From positions 5,664,501 through 5,728,500 of the forward strand of contig CM066988.1 in the NCBI GenBank assembly GCA_033977485.1: 64,000 bases of DNA. The letters run 5' to 3'. Made by a program: the position numbers and the translations under genes. This DNA comes from Hydrangea macrophylla (lineage: Eukaryota; Streptophyta; Magnoliopsida; Cornales; Hydrangeaceae). Shown here in pieces: positions 36,057 to 46,436 of the stretch. The notes beneath the pieces are model-generated. The model worked only from the letters and a program-made list of their open reading frames with translations. It had not been told where the DNA came from and did not search any database. Numbering within the stretch: position 1 is the first letter of the stretch; each line of letters opens with the position of its first letter.

Positions 36057-37762
36057 TATGATTACTGAAAATCAAACAAACAAAATAAATATGGATATCA
36101 GAATTTGACAGTTTGAAATAAAAGAATCCTTTTAAAACTCTTATTTTTAAAACAAAGTCGCCGGAATATCAGAACGAAAGAGCAAAGCCTCCGTGTGGTG
36201 GTCAATGCTCGATCTTTTGATTTATCATGACTTGTCCGCTATGCAACTCTTGCAAAACAAGTTATGACTCCCGAACCTATTTGATCACTAAGTTTCTGAA
36301 TAATGCCCCGTGTGGGATCCTTTATCCATAGCTTAGCTAGTGTATACCATTAACTAGGATCCAATCACAACCGTCTCAAGTAGCGCCTCCGTATGGTGGT
36401 CACCCTCTAACACGTCTGATTGATCCTATCCTTAGGAAGTTCACATCTAGTAACCAATGAGTAGTGTACCCTCCGTATGGAATGATCACCCCTAGCGAGG
36501 TGACACAGAATGCACTACTCATCTTACAATGAACCGTTAATGGAAGATCGTGGGTGTTATAAATAAGACCCTCTCCCACTAGATTTAGTAATTAAGGATT
36601 TTGGTTTTGAGAAAAAAAAAAAATTTGTTTCCATGCATTACCCATAAACATCCAATGTTTACTAATGCGTTGAAACGGTTTTTGAACTTTATTTTAGAAA
36701 ACTTGTTTTACGTGCATGCGAGTAGTAACAATATAATTAAATGCCAATCACAAACCAAGCACATAAAACAAAAAACTAAAATTGAAAATAAAGACATCCA
36801 AACGATGTCGCTATCTCCCATGGCTCTATCTCCATAGAACCTGCATCTTGGTTTGATCGCCTCCACCTCCATCTTCATGGATAACGGCCCCTTGCTCCAT
36901 CTTCATGGATTTTTCTAATTCTATTACATTTGTCCTATGCTTCTTACGAAGCTTACAATTTTTCTAGAAATAGAAATAGCAACAAATAAAATAAAAAGGC
37001 TAGGGAAACCGGTGCGACTTTCCTTTTCATAGGATTGAAGTCGCAGCGCCCTTTACATATGCCTTAAAACCAAACCAAAATTAAGACAACACACCAATCT
37101 CAAAACATTCAAACACAAAAATAAATGCTCTTGGTGCCATGGGAGATAGCGACTAACTTTTGCTGCAAAAGGGTTAGTCGAACACACATCCACGCATATA
37201 TATAACAAATATATAACTATTAGAACCCCTAATTGATTCACACAGTATATAAACTTGTTACATACTGAATTAGAACTCAAAACAACATCTATCTTCTCTG
37301 TCACAGTTCGATCGATCGAAGACCATTCGATCGCTCGAACCTACGATCGATTGAACATTGTTCAATCGCTTGAACTTTCTGTTTCACATAATAATTTGAA
37401 AATTTTACAGAATATTTTAAAATTAAAGTTTTTAATTTCAAAAGTCTTAAAACTGTGAAACAGAGAACTTGACAAAGAGTCTGTCTCGATCGATCTAACT
37501 TTATTCGATCGATCTAATACCAGAAGGTTTCGATCGATCAAAAACTGTTCGATCGATTGAGTACAGAGAATGTTCGATCGATCGAGACTACTTCGATCGA
37601 TCGAACCTACCTTGCATCCAATGCAATCACAGATTTATACTCTGCTGCGATAACACTGCAGAAACAGATCTGTGACGATGCAGTTTCGAAAACAGTTCTA
37701 AAATCAACATGCAAATCAAAACTAGTGTTCCAAAAAACGCATCTATAGATCCAAACGAGCGT
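36057..37762 (-). other. Element E leader
   Basis: 1.7 kb between primer site and gag, with no ORF of note. It holds a recurrent motif of the type ACGGAGG preceded by TGACCACCAT (minus strand, near 36189, 36385 and 36470) and a CGATCGATCG array at 37307-37610. Other parts show no recognisable feature. Confidence 0.7.
37307..37610. repeat. CGATCGATCG array in element E leader
   Basis: Ten or so sites in two groups (37307-37380 and 37485-37610), some exact (TTCGATCGATCGAAC), some changed (TTCGATCGCTCGAAC). It lies 515-820 bp downstream of the 5' TATA box, about the spacing seen in B. Confidence 0.8.
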
Positions 37763-37775
37763 GGCTCTGATACCA
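37763..37775 (-). other. Element E primer-binding site (tRNA-iMet)
   Basis: Minus strand TGGTATCAGAGCC, 2 bases from the 5' LTR. Confidence 0.92.
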
Positions 37776-38124
37776 ATTGTTGGAAAAATCGGTTTAAAAT
37801 GAAAGTTTAAACGCGCAGCGGAAATAATCAAGTTATAAAAGTTTATGGGCATTTCCGGATCTACTACTAGTCAACTCTATAGATGCGTACAAGAGGGGAC
37901 AAGGATTATACCTTACTATCTTGAACCCAATTCTGAAATCTCTGACTTTCAGCAGCCTCCACTAGATTGTCTTCACTCTTATGACTCCTGTGGATGCTCG
38001 CAGGAAGGGCTAGGGTTGGTGGGAACCCTAATGGAGAGGATAGAGAAGGTTTTGGGACTCCAAAATAGTTTCTGCAGCTTCTGACGTTCAAAACGACGAA
38101 CAACCTTTCCAGAACGCAGCTGCC

Positions 38125-38134
38125 CTATTTATAG
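38125..38134 (-). promoter_or_regulatory. TATA box of element E 5' LTR
   Basis: CTATAAATAG on the minus strand, also at 30901-30910. It lies 24 bp from the palindrome array. Confidence 0.65.
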
Positions 38135-38157
38135 ATTCCCAGAACCGACCTAGATCT

Positions 38158-38267
38158 CGATCGATCGAAGTGGCTTCGATCGATCGAACATTCGATCGAT
38201 CGAACCATCTTCAATCGATCGAAACTGTCTAGACTTCAATCGATCGAGACAACTTCGATCGATCGAA
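38158..38267. repeat. CGATCGATCG array, element E U3
   Basis: Six palindromic sites at near-regular spacing directly upstream of the TATA box. Sites are TTCGATCGATCGAAC, CTCGATCGATCGAAG and TCAATCGATCGAAA type. Confidence 0.85.
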
Positions 38268-39281
38268 CCTGTCTTGACATCATCCTCATTTGCCTTTCCA
38301 AGCATCCTAGCGGAGCTAAGAGTGGGACCTCCTAGGCTCTTTATTGTTGGCTCAGATCAGTTGATTAACTCCCATGACCAAACTCTTTGATCAGCAAATT
38401 AATCGACTGATCAGTTAACATTTACTCCACTATAAAACGATAACTGAACTCCAACGCAAAAGAACATATCCGAAGCGATAACTAGACTTGTATGTTGTAC
38501 TAATGTCCCTCTACCTTTAGCATTCGTAATCATATTCAGGTAGTCGGATAACTGTTACTGTCAACCTGAATCATGATTACTTCTTGTATTCCTTGAGTCC
38601 CATTCACCTCTCATGATTACCAAACATGTTGATAACTCTTATCAACAAGACTGCAGTACTCAGTAATCGACTTGGTGACATTTTCAAGGGAATGCTTACT
38701 CTGAATCAGAGGGTAGATTCTATCTTGATAATATATGTTCACAACCCTATGAACATGACATACCCAAGATACCCAGGTGTTGATCTTCTATAGACCTCAC
38801 TGATTGGTAAGTCAAAGCAGCCATATCCACAGTCTGTGTTCATAATCGTCTCAAGATTGAGAACACGTACCTTATACAAGTTATGAGTTCCTATCGACTG
38901 ATTGACAACTTTGAGTGTCAATAGGAAAGCTCAGGTCCGTCAATGCACTATAAGCACTAGCATATTAACCAAGAGTCACACTCTAGTGATTGAGATTTAT
39001 CACTCCATCCAATGGTAGTTAATGATGCTACAGTGTATACCTGATAAGATATCCAGTCTCATCATCCACTGTGACAAGCTTTAAGTATCAAAGAATAGTA
39101 ATTCGTATCTCATTGTATGTATCTCATACACACACGAAATACTTACTATGATACTTATGGATTAAACAATCATCTCATGAAAGAAACATACATAATGAAA
39201 TGTAAAGCTGATATCCATTTATTAAAATGCTAATGTCTAATACATATAGTAATGGTTTGAGGGCACAAACCCAACAGGAAC

Positions 39282-40551
39282 AGTCCCAACCAGAGGCGGT
39301 GTGAAAGATGATGATGGGGCAGAAGGATCAGCAGATGGAGGTGCTACAAAAGATAAAGGATTAATGGTGGGTGGTGGTGGATGTGCAGCTGGGTGTAGAG
39401 ACTGACCAAACTCCCAACTGTACCAGAAGTGCCTCGAGCATCGTCATCATACGGTCCATCTTGCCCTTAAGCCGCATTCGTGCCTCCCTCTCCTCCATGA
39501 ATAAAGTGTGGAGAGTCTGTAGAAATACGAAAGACGACTCTCCCTGGGCCTGAGCTTGAGACCTCAGTCTTAGCTCGAACTGCTATACAGCAGCAATGGG
39601 GTCCTCCTCATCTGAATCAAGCTCCTCAGCCTCAGTCGGCATCCCAGAAGCAACACCCTAAGTGTCGGTGCCTCTACCTCTCCTCCTCTTTGCTCTAACC
39701 TTCGCTTTACCTCTCAATTTTCTCTTCTCCTGCGCATCACAATAGCGCACTGCTGTCTCGCCAAATTGACTCGAGGCCTGCGTAATCGTATCTGTGGCCA
39801 ACGAAAGTAACCTAGCCTGCTCGATCACTCTATAGATGGGCCAAGAGCCATTCAGATGGTGCTTGGTGGCAATGTACCGCATTGGCTGAATAAAAAAATC
39901 AATATAAAGGTGAGGCAGGCAGACGCTCTGCCCCATCCCAATGGCGTAAAGGACCCGAGCATACCATGGCGCCACCTTTTCATGGTAGGATGTCATCAGA
40001 ATGCAATTGGCGAGTGCTAGGTGGAGGAGATGATACTTGTTAGTCAGAAACTGATCCTCAATAAGAAAAGAGCCGTTCCAGATCTGAACAGCACCTCCCA
40101 TAATCTCACGGATGATAGCAGAGGGTAGAGTCTTAGGTGTACCAGGTATATGAGGGTAGAAGTGGTCGGGTGCCTCCAGTATGCCCAAAGCAGCGACCAC
40201 TGTAGCTGGGCTGAAAACGATCTCATGACCTCGGAAGAACGATCAATATATGAACGGGTCCGCAGGATCCTTGATCATAGTGGCACATGCTTCACGCACC
40301 CAATTGATATTGATTTTCTTAGACTGAATCAACATCTCATACCAGCTTAGCATGGCCTTGATTCTTACCAAGAACCATGGAACAGATAGCTATGTGGACT
40401 CGAGAGGGCGCACCAACATCACCTTTCACGCCTGAAAGAATCGGGTGAACTACACTCAATCCTCATCGTTCTGAAACCCATGATCGGGTACTGGATCGGG
40501 TATAGTGAGATCGAGGGGTTTGGACTTGTGATACCCTATAATAGGGTTCAT
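39282..40551 (-). pseudogene. Element B' third ORF (env position), N-terminal and central part
   Basis: An ATG at 40549-40551 lies 10 nt after a consensus splice acceptor and is in frame with the longest open stretch (39658-40200, 180 codons). The frame has several stops, all TGA or TAG, as expected from C-to-T decay of Trp, Gln or Arg codons. The central part (INWVREACATM; HEIVFSP; NKYHLLHLALANCILM) resembles what I know as the putative plant transposon protein domain found after integrase in Athila-like elements. A basic stretch (KAKVRAKRRRGRG), an acidic stretch, a likely coiled coil (MEEREARMRLKGKMDRMM) and a Pro/Ser-rich tail follow. Element E interrupts the end. Function not known. Confidence 0.65.
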
Positions 40552-40561
40552 TTTGATGACC

Positions 40562-40866
40562 CTGAAATAGAGAATGAACAGAAAGACTAATTAAAACAAG
40601 AACAATAGACCAAAAGAAAGTTCTGGCTCTGCCATAGTTTGATTGATCGAACTTGTATCAGGCGATCGAACAGGGTCCTTTCTCGAGCGCTTGAGCCCAG
40701 CTTGATCGATCAAGCACATAAATTTAGTAGTGACAAAAAAAATGACACAATAACAAAAAGATAACAAGACATAGGAACAAAAACCAATTTAAAATTGGTC
40801 TTAGGACCAATGGGGGCATCCCCTCACGTTTTACGAATGAAAATGTAGGGGGTTGCGGGACCTTAC
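40562..40866 (-). other. Candidate intron upstream of the third ORF
   Basis: Minus strand donor CGAG|GTAAGG at 40866 and acceptor CTATTTCAG|GG ending at 40562, 305 nt, with a T-rich stretch before the acceptor. Both sites fit the plant consensus well. Variant CGATCGATCG sites lie inside (about 40640-40715). Confidence 0.5.
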
Positions 40867-41068
40867 CTCGAGTATAGCTCCGAGAAGAGGTGAGGGTGAT
40901 GATGATGATGATTGTGATGATTTGGGGGGCTCAGGTTCTCCAATCGATGTGTGTGATTGGGGAGAAGACAAATCGCCCCGAGTTCCCTTTCTCTGTGCTA
41001 AAGCGCTTGAAAGTGAGAGAAAGAGAGAGAACTGATGAAGTATCTGAAAGATGCCTCATTTAAATTCA
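40867..41068 (-). promoter_or_regulatory. Candidate internal promoter and 5' exon in B'
   Basis: Minus strand: a TATA-like GAATTTAAATGAGG (41055-41068), then a CT-rich leader (CTCTCTCTTTCTCTCAC) and an ATC-rich stretch ending at the donor at 40867. It looks like a plant 5' UTR rather than retroelement coding sequence. Confidence 0.4.
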
Positions 41069-41280
41069 AGTCTTTATCGATCGAACGAACGAACCCAGAA
41101 TTTCTATGAACCCTTTAAAAATAAAACTTCTGTACCCCTAACTAACAAAACCTTTTCTGGACATACAAGAATAGTTTAAAAGCAGTGCAAACACAGAACA
41201 TGTAAACCAGAATAATCATCATTGTAAACTAAATTGCAGAGTTTTATAAATATAACTTTGTAATAGCATCTGTTTGCAAA

Positions 41281-41300
41281 ATTATTACCCCCAACTTGGT
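41281..41300 (-). other. Internal polypurine-tract-like motif in B'
   Basis: Minus strand ACCAAGTTGGGGGTAATAAT resembles the true tract at 28316-28330, and a similar internal motif exists in A at 5025-5040. Confidence 0.45.
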
Positions 41301-41424
41301 ACATTGACCTTATTTCAATAGGAAAACTAAAAATTAAAATCAAAACTAACAGTCTTAGTCCTAGAATTACACTTCAATTGTTAAGAGAATGATGCAATAA
41401 CAAAGATACAATTGAAGTGAGTCA

Positions 41425-41751
41425 CTAATCTTCGAGCATGAAAATTTCATCTTCCACAACTGCTTCATCCTCTGCCAAATCTTCAAAGTGGGAGTATAAA
41501 CTCGAAAATTCCCGTTCCCAGAATAGTCTGAAAGTGGCAAGGGTGTCATCTACCATGTCTGAAATCTCTATAGAGATGAATGCACATACTAGAGGTAATT
41601 CGGATGGAGACATGGATAGAGGAGTGCAGCTCCTCAATTGATATTCCTCTTGCGGCGGACTACCAGGGGCCCCTACGGGAGGTCCATGAAACAATAAATG
41701 CGGAACGAATACTGGTAGACCATTGTGAAACATAGTGATAATCCTGGACAA
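41425..41751 (-). CDS. Small ORF 2 of B' after integrase, unknown
   Basis: A 108-codon open frame with an acidic C-terminus (DLAEDEAVVEDEIFMLED). A good splice acceptor (TTACTTGTCCAG) lies at its start (41744-41745), after a T-rich stretch, so the first codons may not be coding. I do not recognise it. It sits between integrase and the third ORF in an element otherwise full of stops. It may equally be a chance frame. Confidence 0.35.
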   Translation of the reverse strand: MSRIITMFHNGLPVFVPHLLFHGPPVGAPGSPPQEEYQLRSCTPLSMSPSELPLVCAFISIEISDMVDDTLATFRLFWEREFSSLYSHFEDLAEDEAVVEDEIFMLED

Positions 41752-41908
41752 GTAAAATAGAAGAAAAAAAATGAGAATAAAACAACAAAAGAACTCACAA
41801 GGAAAGGAACAAACAAAAAAAATTAAAAGAAAATGAGATGTGACAATGGATTAACCTCACTATTGGCATAAAAGAACCATGTGCACTAGCAGGTAAGGGG
41901 CATTGAAG

Positions 41909-42331
41909 CTAGAACAACAAATAGCTCATGTGCACATAAATGTATGGAACTGAGGCGATGACGATGAAGTCATCCACATAAGTGAAGACAGCGTTATGGC
42001 GTTCGGGCACCACATCCTGTAAATCTTCTTTAACCCATGGTACCCACATTGAGTCGTTCTCCCATTGTTCCAAGAGTGCATCATCTACTTCCCTGACAAA
42101 ATACCCCTCCGGTTCTCCTTCCTCTTCAGGGAAGCCTATATGCTCAAAAGGACTAATGTGGAGGAGGGCGGGATTATAAGGGATGTACCCTTGGGTTAGG
42201 TCAACTGCATCATTCGCCTCGGCCCCTTGATAAGGAGAAAGGCAAAATGCAATTTCCTCAATAGTCCAGGGAGGTTTAGGATATTCTAAATCAGCCCATG
42301 ACCCAATTGAGTGCACATCATCATCTTTCAT
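41909..42331 (-). CDS. Small ORF 1 of B' after integrase, unknown
   Basis: A 140-codon open frame starting MKDDDVHSIGSWADLEYP, acidic, with Trp-rich parts (QWENDSMWVPWVKED). No family recognised. It begins 155 bp after the end of integrase. Codon use and acidity look protein-like, but without homologues it may be chance. Confidence 0.4.
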   Translation of the reverse strand: MKDDDVHSIGSWADLEYPKPPWTIEEIAFCLSPYQGAEANDAVDLTQGYIPYNPALLHISPFEHIGFPEEEGEPEGYFVREVDDALLEQWENDSMWVPWVKEDLQDVVPERHNAVFTYVDDFIVIASVPYIYVHMSYLLF

Positions 42332-42485
42332 TCTTACAGCTTACAGGGGAAAGATTATATGGAATAGCAGATTAGGAACAACGTCACATTCATAAGGAAA
42401 CAAACAAAAATAGACAAAAATGAGCAATAACAAAATGCAATAAAAGTAACGAATACAACAACAATTGAGTACACGCTTTAGCGTT

Positions 42486-43800
42486 TTAGGTTGAAGAGTA
42501 GTTGGGCTCATCTAGTTGGATGTGCTCAACTTCAGGTTCGAAGTTGTCCAAGAATGGTTTCAATCTTTGGCCATTGACCTTGAAACTCTCATCGTTCTTT
42601 GGATTCAATAGCTCAACGGCCCCATATGGAAAAACGGATTTAACAATGAACGGTCCTGTCCATCGAGAACGGAGTTTTCCTGGGAAAAGATGAAGACGAG
42701 AGTCATACAACAAGACTTTCTACCCCGGCTCGAATGATTTACGAAAGATTGCTCTATCCTGGTGAGCCTTCAACCTTTCCTTATACAACTTGGCAGAGTC
42801 ATATGCATCTCTACGGATTTCCTCTAGCTCTGCGAGTTGAAGTTTCCTTAGCTGCCCTCCCTCTTTTATATCAAAGTTTAATGAGCGCATCGCCCAATAT
42901 TTTTTTTGTTCAATTTCAACGGAAAGGTGGCATGCTTTTTCGTACACTAGCTTGTATGGGGACATCCCCAGGTTCATTTTGTAAGCAGTACAGTACGCCC
43001 ATAAAGCATGAGTCAGCTTGTATGCCCAGTCTTTTCTATTTGAACTAACCATTTTTTCGAGAATATGTTTTATTTTTCGGTTAGCCAATTCTGCATGCCC
43101 GTTAGTTTGTGGGTGGTAGTCTAAGGCAATTTATGAATAACCCTTTTTTGAAGTGACTCCAAGGGTCTATTGCAGAAGTGCTTTCCTTGGTCACTAATTA
43201 ATGCCTCAGGGGTTCTAAAACGCGAAAGAATGTTTTCTTTTAAGAAAGAAACAACTATTCGATGATCATTTTGCCTTGTTGGGATTGCCTTTACCCATTT
43301 CGAGATATACTCCATAGCAAGGAGTATGTACTCACAGTTATTTGACTTTGAGAATGGGCCCATGAAGTCTATGCCCCGATAATAAAAATTTTCAATTGTG
43401 ATTATAGGAGTCAGGGGCATAGAGTTTCATTTTGAAATTGTACCAAGCTTTTGACAGCGTTGGCACGATTTACAAAAAGAATAGGCATCCTTGAATATGG
43501 TTGGCTAATAGAAACCGCTATGTAAGATTTTTTGTGCGGTCTTCTGTGAAGCAAAAATGGCCACCATAGGCTTCCGAATGACATGAGGCTAGAATTATAA
43601 TTATGTCCTCGTTTGGGATGCAACATCGGTTGACCTGATCAGCGTAGTATTTGAACAAGTACGGGTCATCGAAGAAGAAATGACGTGCGAACGAGAGGAA
43701 CCTTTTTCTATCTTGATTTGACCAATAACTTGGGGTCTCTCCCGTGACTAGGTAATTTACTATATCCACATACCAGGGCAAACCCAAAATAGTCATCAAT
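42486..43800 (-). pseudogene. pol: Element B' integrase, broken
   Basis: From high to low: the zinc-binding region begins in the frame 43518-43883 (CHSEAYGGHF) and is frameshifted. The core has GIDFMGPFSKSNN (Asp), LISDQGKHF (Asp) in 43121-43420. After another break the catalytic Glu region and NRKIKHILEK begin 42720-43088. The C-terminal part at 42486-42713 has [20 protein letters not shown] and NGQRLKPF, with no chromodomain. These are Athila-type blocks. Confidence 0.87.
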
Positions 43801-44528
43801 TGCTCATCTGGGAATTCATCTTTAATTGGTAGCGGCTCAGTATTATCAACGAACGTTAACCTAGATAAATGGTCGGTGACCACATTCTCTACTCCCTTTT
43901 TATCTTTGATTGTAATATCAAACTCTTGGAGTAGGAGTATCCAACGAATCAGCCATTATTTTACATCTTTCTTGGACAACAGGTATTTGAGGGCCTAGTG
44001 GTCTATGAAACAGACAATAGGGGACCCTATCAGATATGACCTAAATTTATCCCATGCGAATACTATAGCCATTAGCTCTTTTTCAGTAGTTGTATAGTTC
44101 ATTTGAGCTTCGTTTAACGTTCGACTGGCGTAGTAGATAACATATGGCTTATTATCCTTCCTCTGTCCTAGAACTGTGCCAATGGCATAGTCACTAGCAT
44201 CGCACATTAGTTTAAAAGGCAAACTCCAGTCGGGTGCCTGTATTATCGAAGCGGAGGTAAAGTGTTCTTTTAGTGCATCAAAAGATATTTGACAGCTTTC
44301 TGACCACTCGAACGGTGTGTGTTTAACGACCAGTTGACATAGTGGTCGAGAAATAGCACTAAAATTTTGGATAAATCTACGATAAAATCTCGTATATCCC
44401 AAAAAATAGCGGATGTCTTTGACTGTACGGGGGAGAGATAGATTCGAGATTATGTCAATTTTTGCTCTATCCACTTGGATACCTTTGTCAAATATAATGT
44501 GGCCGCGGACTATTCCACTGGTTACCAT
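43801..44528 (-). pseudogene. pol: Element B' RT end and RNase H
   Basis: 43995-44528 covers the RT end (FLGYTRFYRRFIQNFS) and RNase H from MCDASDYAIGTVLGQR to VCFIDH. A TAG interrupts there and the frame continues with the KYLL region and, from 43883, VTDHLSRL. Catalytic Asp in CDAS and Glu in EKELMA are visible. Confidence 0.86.
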
Positions 44529-45577
44529 GAAATGACATTTTTCCCAGTTTAGTACCAGGTGTTTGTCCTCGCATCATGCTAGCATACCTTCAAGATTATC
44601 AGGACAGTTTTCAAAACTATGGCCGAACACAGAAAAATCGTCCATAAAGACTTCAAGTATCTGCTCGGCCATATCACTGAATATACTGAGCATGCACCGC
44701 TGGAAGGTAGTAGGTGCATTACATAGCCAAATGGCATTCTTTTGTAAGCGAAAGTACCGAACGGACATGTGAAAGTCATTTTCTCCTGATCTTCAGGAGC
44801 AATTCGATCTGGTATTTGAAAGTCATTCTTTTGTATCCATCTAGGAAGCAGTAATATTTGTGACCTGCCACTCTTTCTAGCATTTGATCCATGAATGGTA
44901 GCAGAAAGTGGTCCTTTCGGGTCACAGTATTCAATTTTTGGTAATCAATACACATCTGCCAACCAATGGGGATGCGTGTCGGTACTAGCTCACTGTCACT
45001 ATTTAGAATGACAGTGATGCCTTCTTTCTTTGGTACTACTTGGGTCGGGCTAACCCAAGGACTATTAGAAATTGGATATATGATCCCAACATAAAGTAGC
45101 TTTAAGACTTCCTTTTGACCACTTCTTGCATGTTGGGATTCAGACGCCTTTGCATTTGTCGCAAAGGTTTAGCGTCTTCCTCCAAATATATTTTACGGGT
45201 GCAGATAGATGGGTTTATGCTTTGAGATCGGCAATAGACCATCCCAATGCTCCCTTATGCTGGTTCAACATCTGAATTAGTTTGCCCTTTTGTTCCAGAC
45301 TTAGAGTAGATGATATGATGACTGGATAAGTCTTTTTAGTCCCTAGAAAAGCGTATTTGAGCTCCTTTGGAAGCTCCTTCAATTCCAAATCGGGAAACTG
45401 AAAGTTGGAGGGCATAACTATTTTTGTTTTGGGAGGTAATGGTTCATAAGGTGTTACCCACATGCATTCAGCTCTATCCTCCTCTTTTGTTTCCATCATG
45501 AGGCAAGTTAGATTTAGGTCGCCGTCCAATGGGTTAGAGTTTTTAGGTTGGTAGATAGCATCAAATTGTGACACCAC
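44529..45577 (-). pseudogene. pol: Element B' reverse transcriptase and preceding linker, broken
   Basis: 45215-45577 is the linker before RT (LKELPKELKYAFLG, YPVIIS). RT proper lies at 44529-45214 in at least three frames: NSPWVSPTQVVPKK, CIDYQKLN, FLDGY, then LCNAPTTFQRCM and the catalytic FMDDFSVFG in 44574-44768. FMDDFSVFG is typical of the Athila lineage. Several stops and indels are present. Confidence 0.87.
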
Positions 45578-45673
45578 TACCTCTAAAGGATTTTTGTAAT
45601 CGACCCAATCAGCCTCATCTTCAATGACCGTTTCGATGTAGTTAACTTCTTCCTCATCCTCATATTCTTCAGG

Positions 45674-46431
45674 TCAGGGATTTGAAAAGATTTTGACATT
45701 TAAAGTCATGTACCCGAATACGATGGTCATTATACCACTTGTTATTTTTATTGTGGCATCAATTGTGTTGAGGAATGGACGTCCAAATATCACCGGGATT
45801 TGTGCACATGGATTAGACACAGGTTTAGTGTCTAAGATCACAAAATCAACCGGGAAGACAAATGAGTCTATTTGAACAAGTATGTCCTCTAGGGTATTTG
45901 ACTGACCTATCTGCCAGTTGTAGTTCAACTCGGGTAGGTTTGAGTTCACCCAACCCTAGTTGTTTGTAAACTGAGTATGGCAATAGGTTTATGCTTGCCC
46001 CTAGGTCAAGGAGTGCGTTGTCTATCCTTTGATTCCCAATTTAACATGAGACACTTGGAGTCCCTGGGTCTTTAAGTTTCGGAGGCAATTCATTTTGGAT
46101 GATTGCGCTTGCTTGGCAAGCGACATAAGCGTGTTTCTTCACACTTTGCCTCCTCTTGACCGTATATAAATCTTTAAGATACTTAGTGTAGGCTGGTACT
46201 TGTTTAATAGCATCAAGGAGTGGAAGGTCAATTTTGACTTATTTAAACAGTTCCAAGAACTCCTGATTCTTTAGCTCATTTTTGGGTTTTTTAGGCCTTT
46301 GAGGGTAAGGCACGGGGAAAGGGCATTTAGGTAATTCATCATTAACAGGCTCCTTTTCGGGCTTTCTCTTAACTTCTTCTACTTCTTTAGGAGCTTTATT
46401 ATTTGAGTCTAACGGTTCATTTTTTGTAGAT
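45674..46431 (-). pseudogene. pro: Element B' protease and gag-protease linker
   Basis: The minus strand shows a linker with Lys/Pro/Glu-rich residues, LDAIKQVPAYTKYLKDL, and then the protease with LLDLGASINLLPYSV (active site DLG, about 45985-46030). The downstream block [14 protein letters not shown] is in the open frame 45674-45949. Stops fall between. The block order matches element A 3330-3860. The right end is cut by element F; gag resumes at 54856. Confidence 0.84.
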
Positions 46432-46436
46432 GCCTC

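Larger units (their letters stand above)
30554..39276 (-). mobile_element. Element E: nearly intact Ty1/copia retrotransposon (8723 bp)
   Basis: LTRs of 1499 bp each at 30554-32052 and 37778-39276, with TSD GGAAC at 30549-30553 and 39277-39281. I count about 17 mismatches between the LTRs (about 98.9% identity). Minus-strand order: LTR, iMet primer site, 1.7-kb leader, gag-protease-integrase, RT-RNase H, polypurine tract, LTR. Integrase before RT is the copia order. Only two coding lesions are seen: a nonsense codon near the gag start and one frameshift between integrase and RT. The lineage within copia is not assigned. Confidence 0.95.
37778..39276 (-). repeat. Element E 5' LTR
   Basis: Matches 30554-32052. 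The promoter lies here: TATA at 38125-38134 and the palindrome array 38158-38267 upstream of it on the element strand. Confidence 0.95.
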
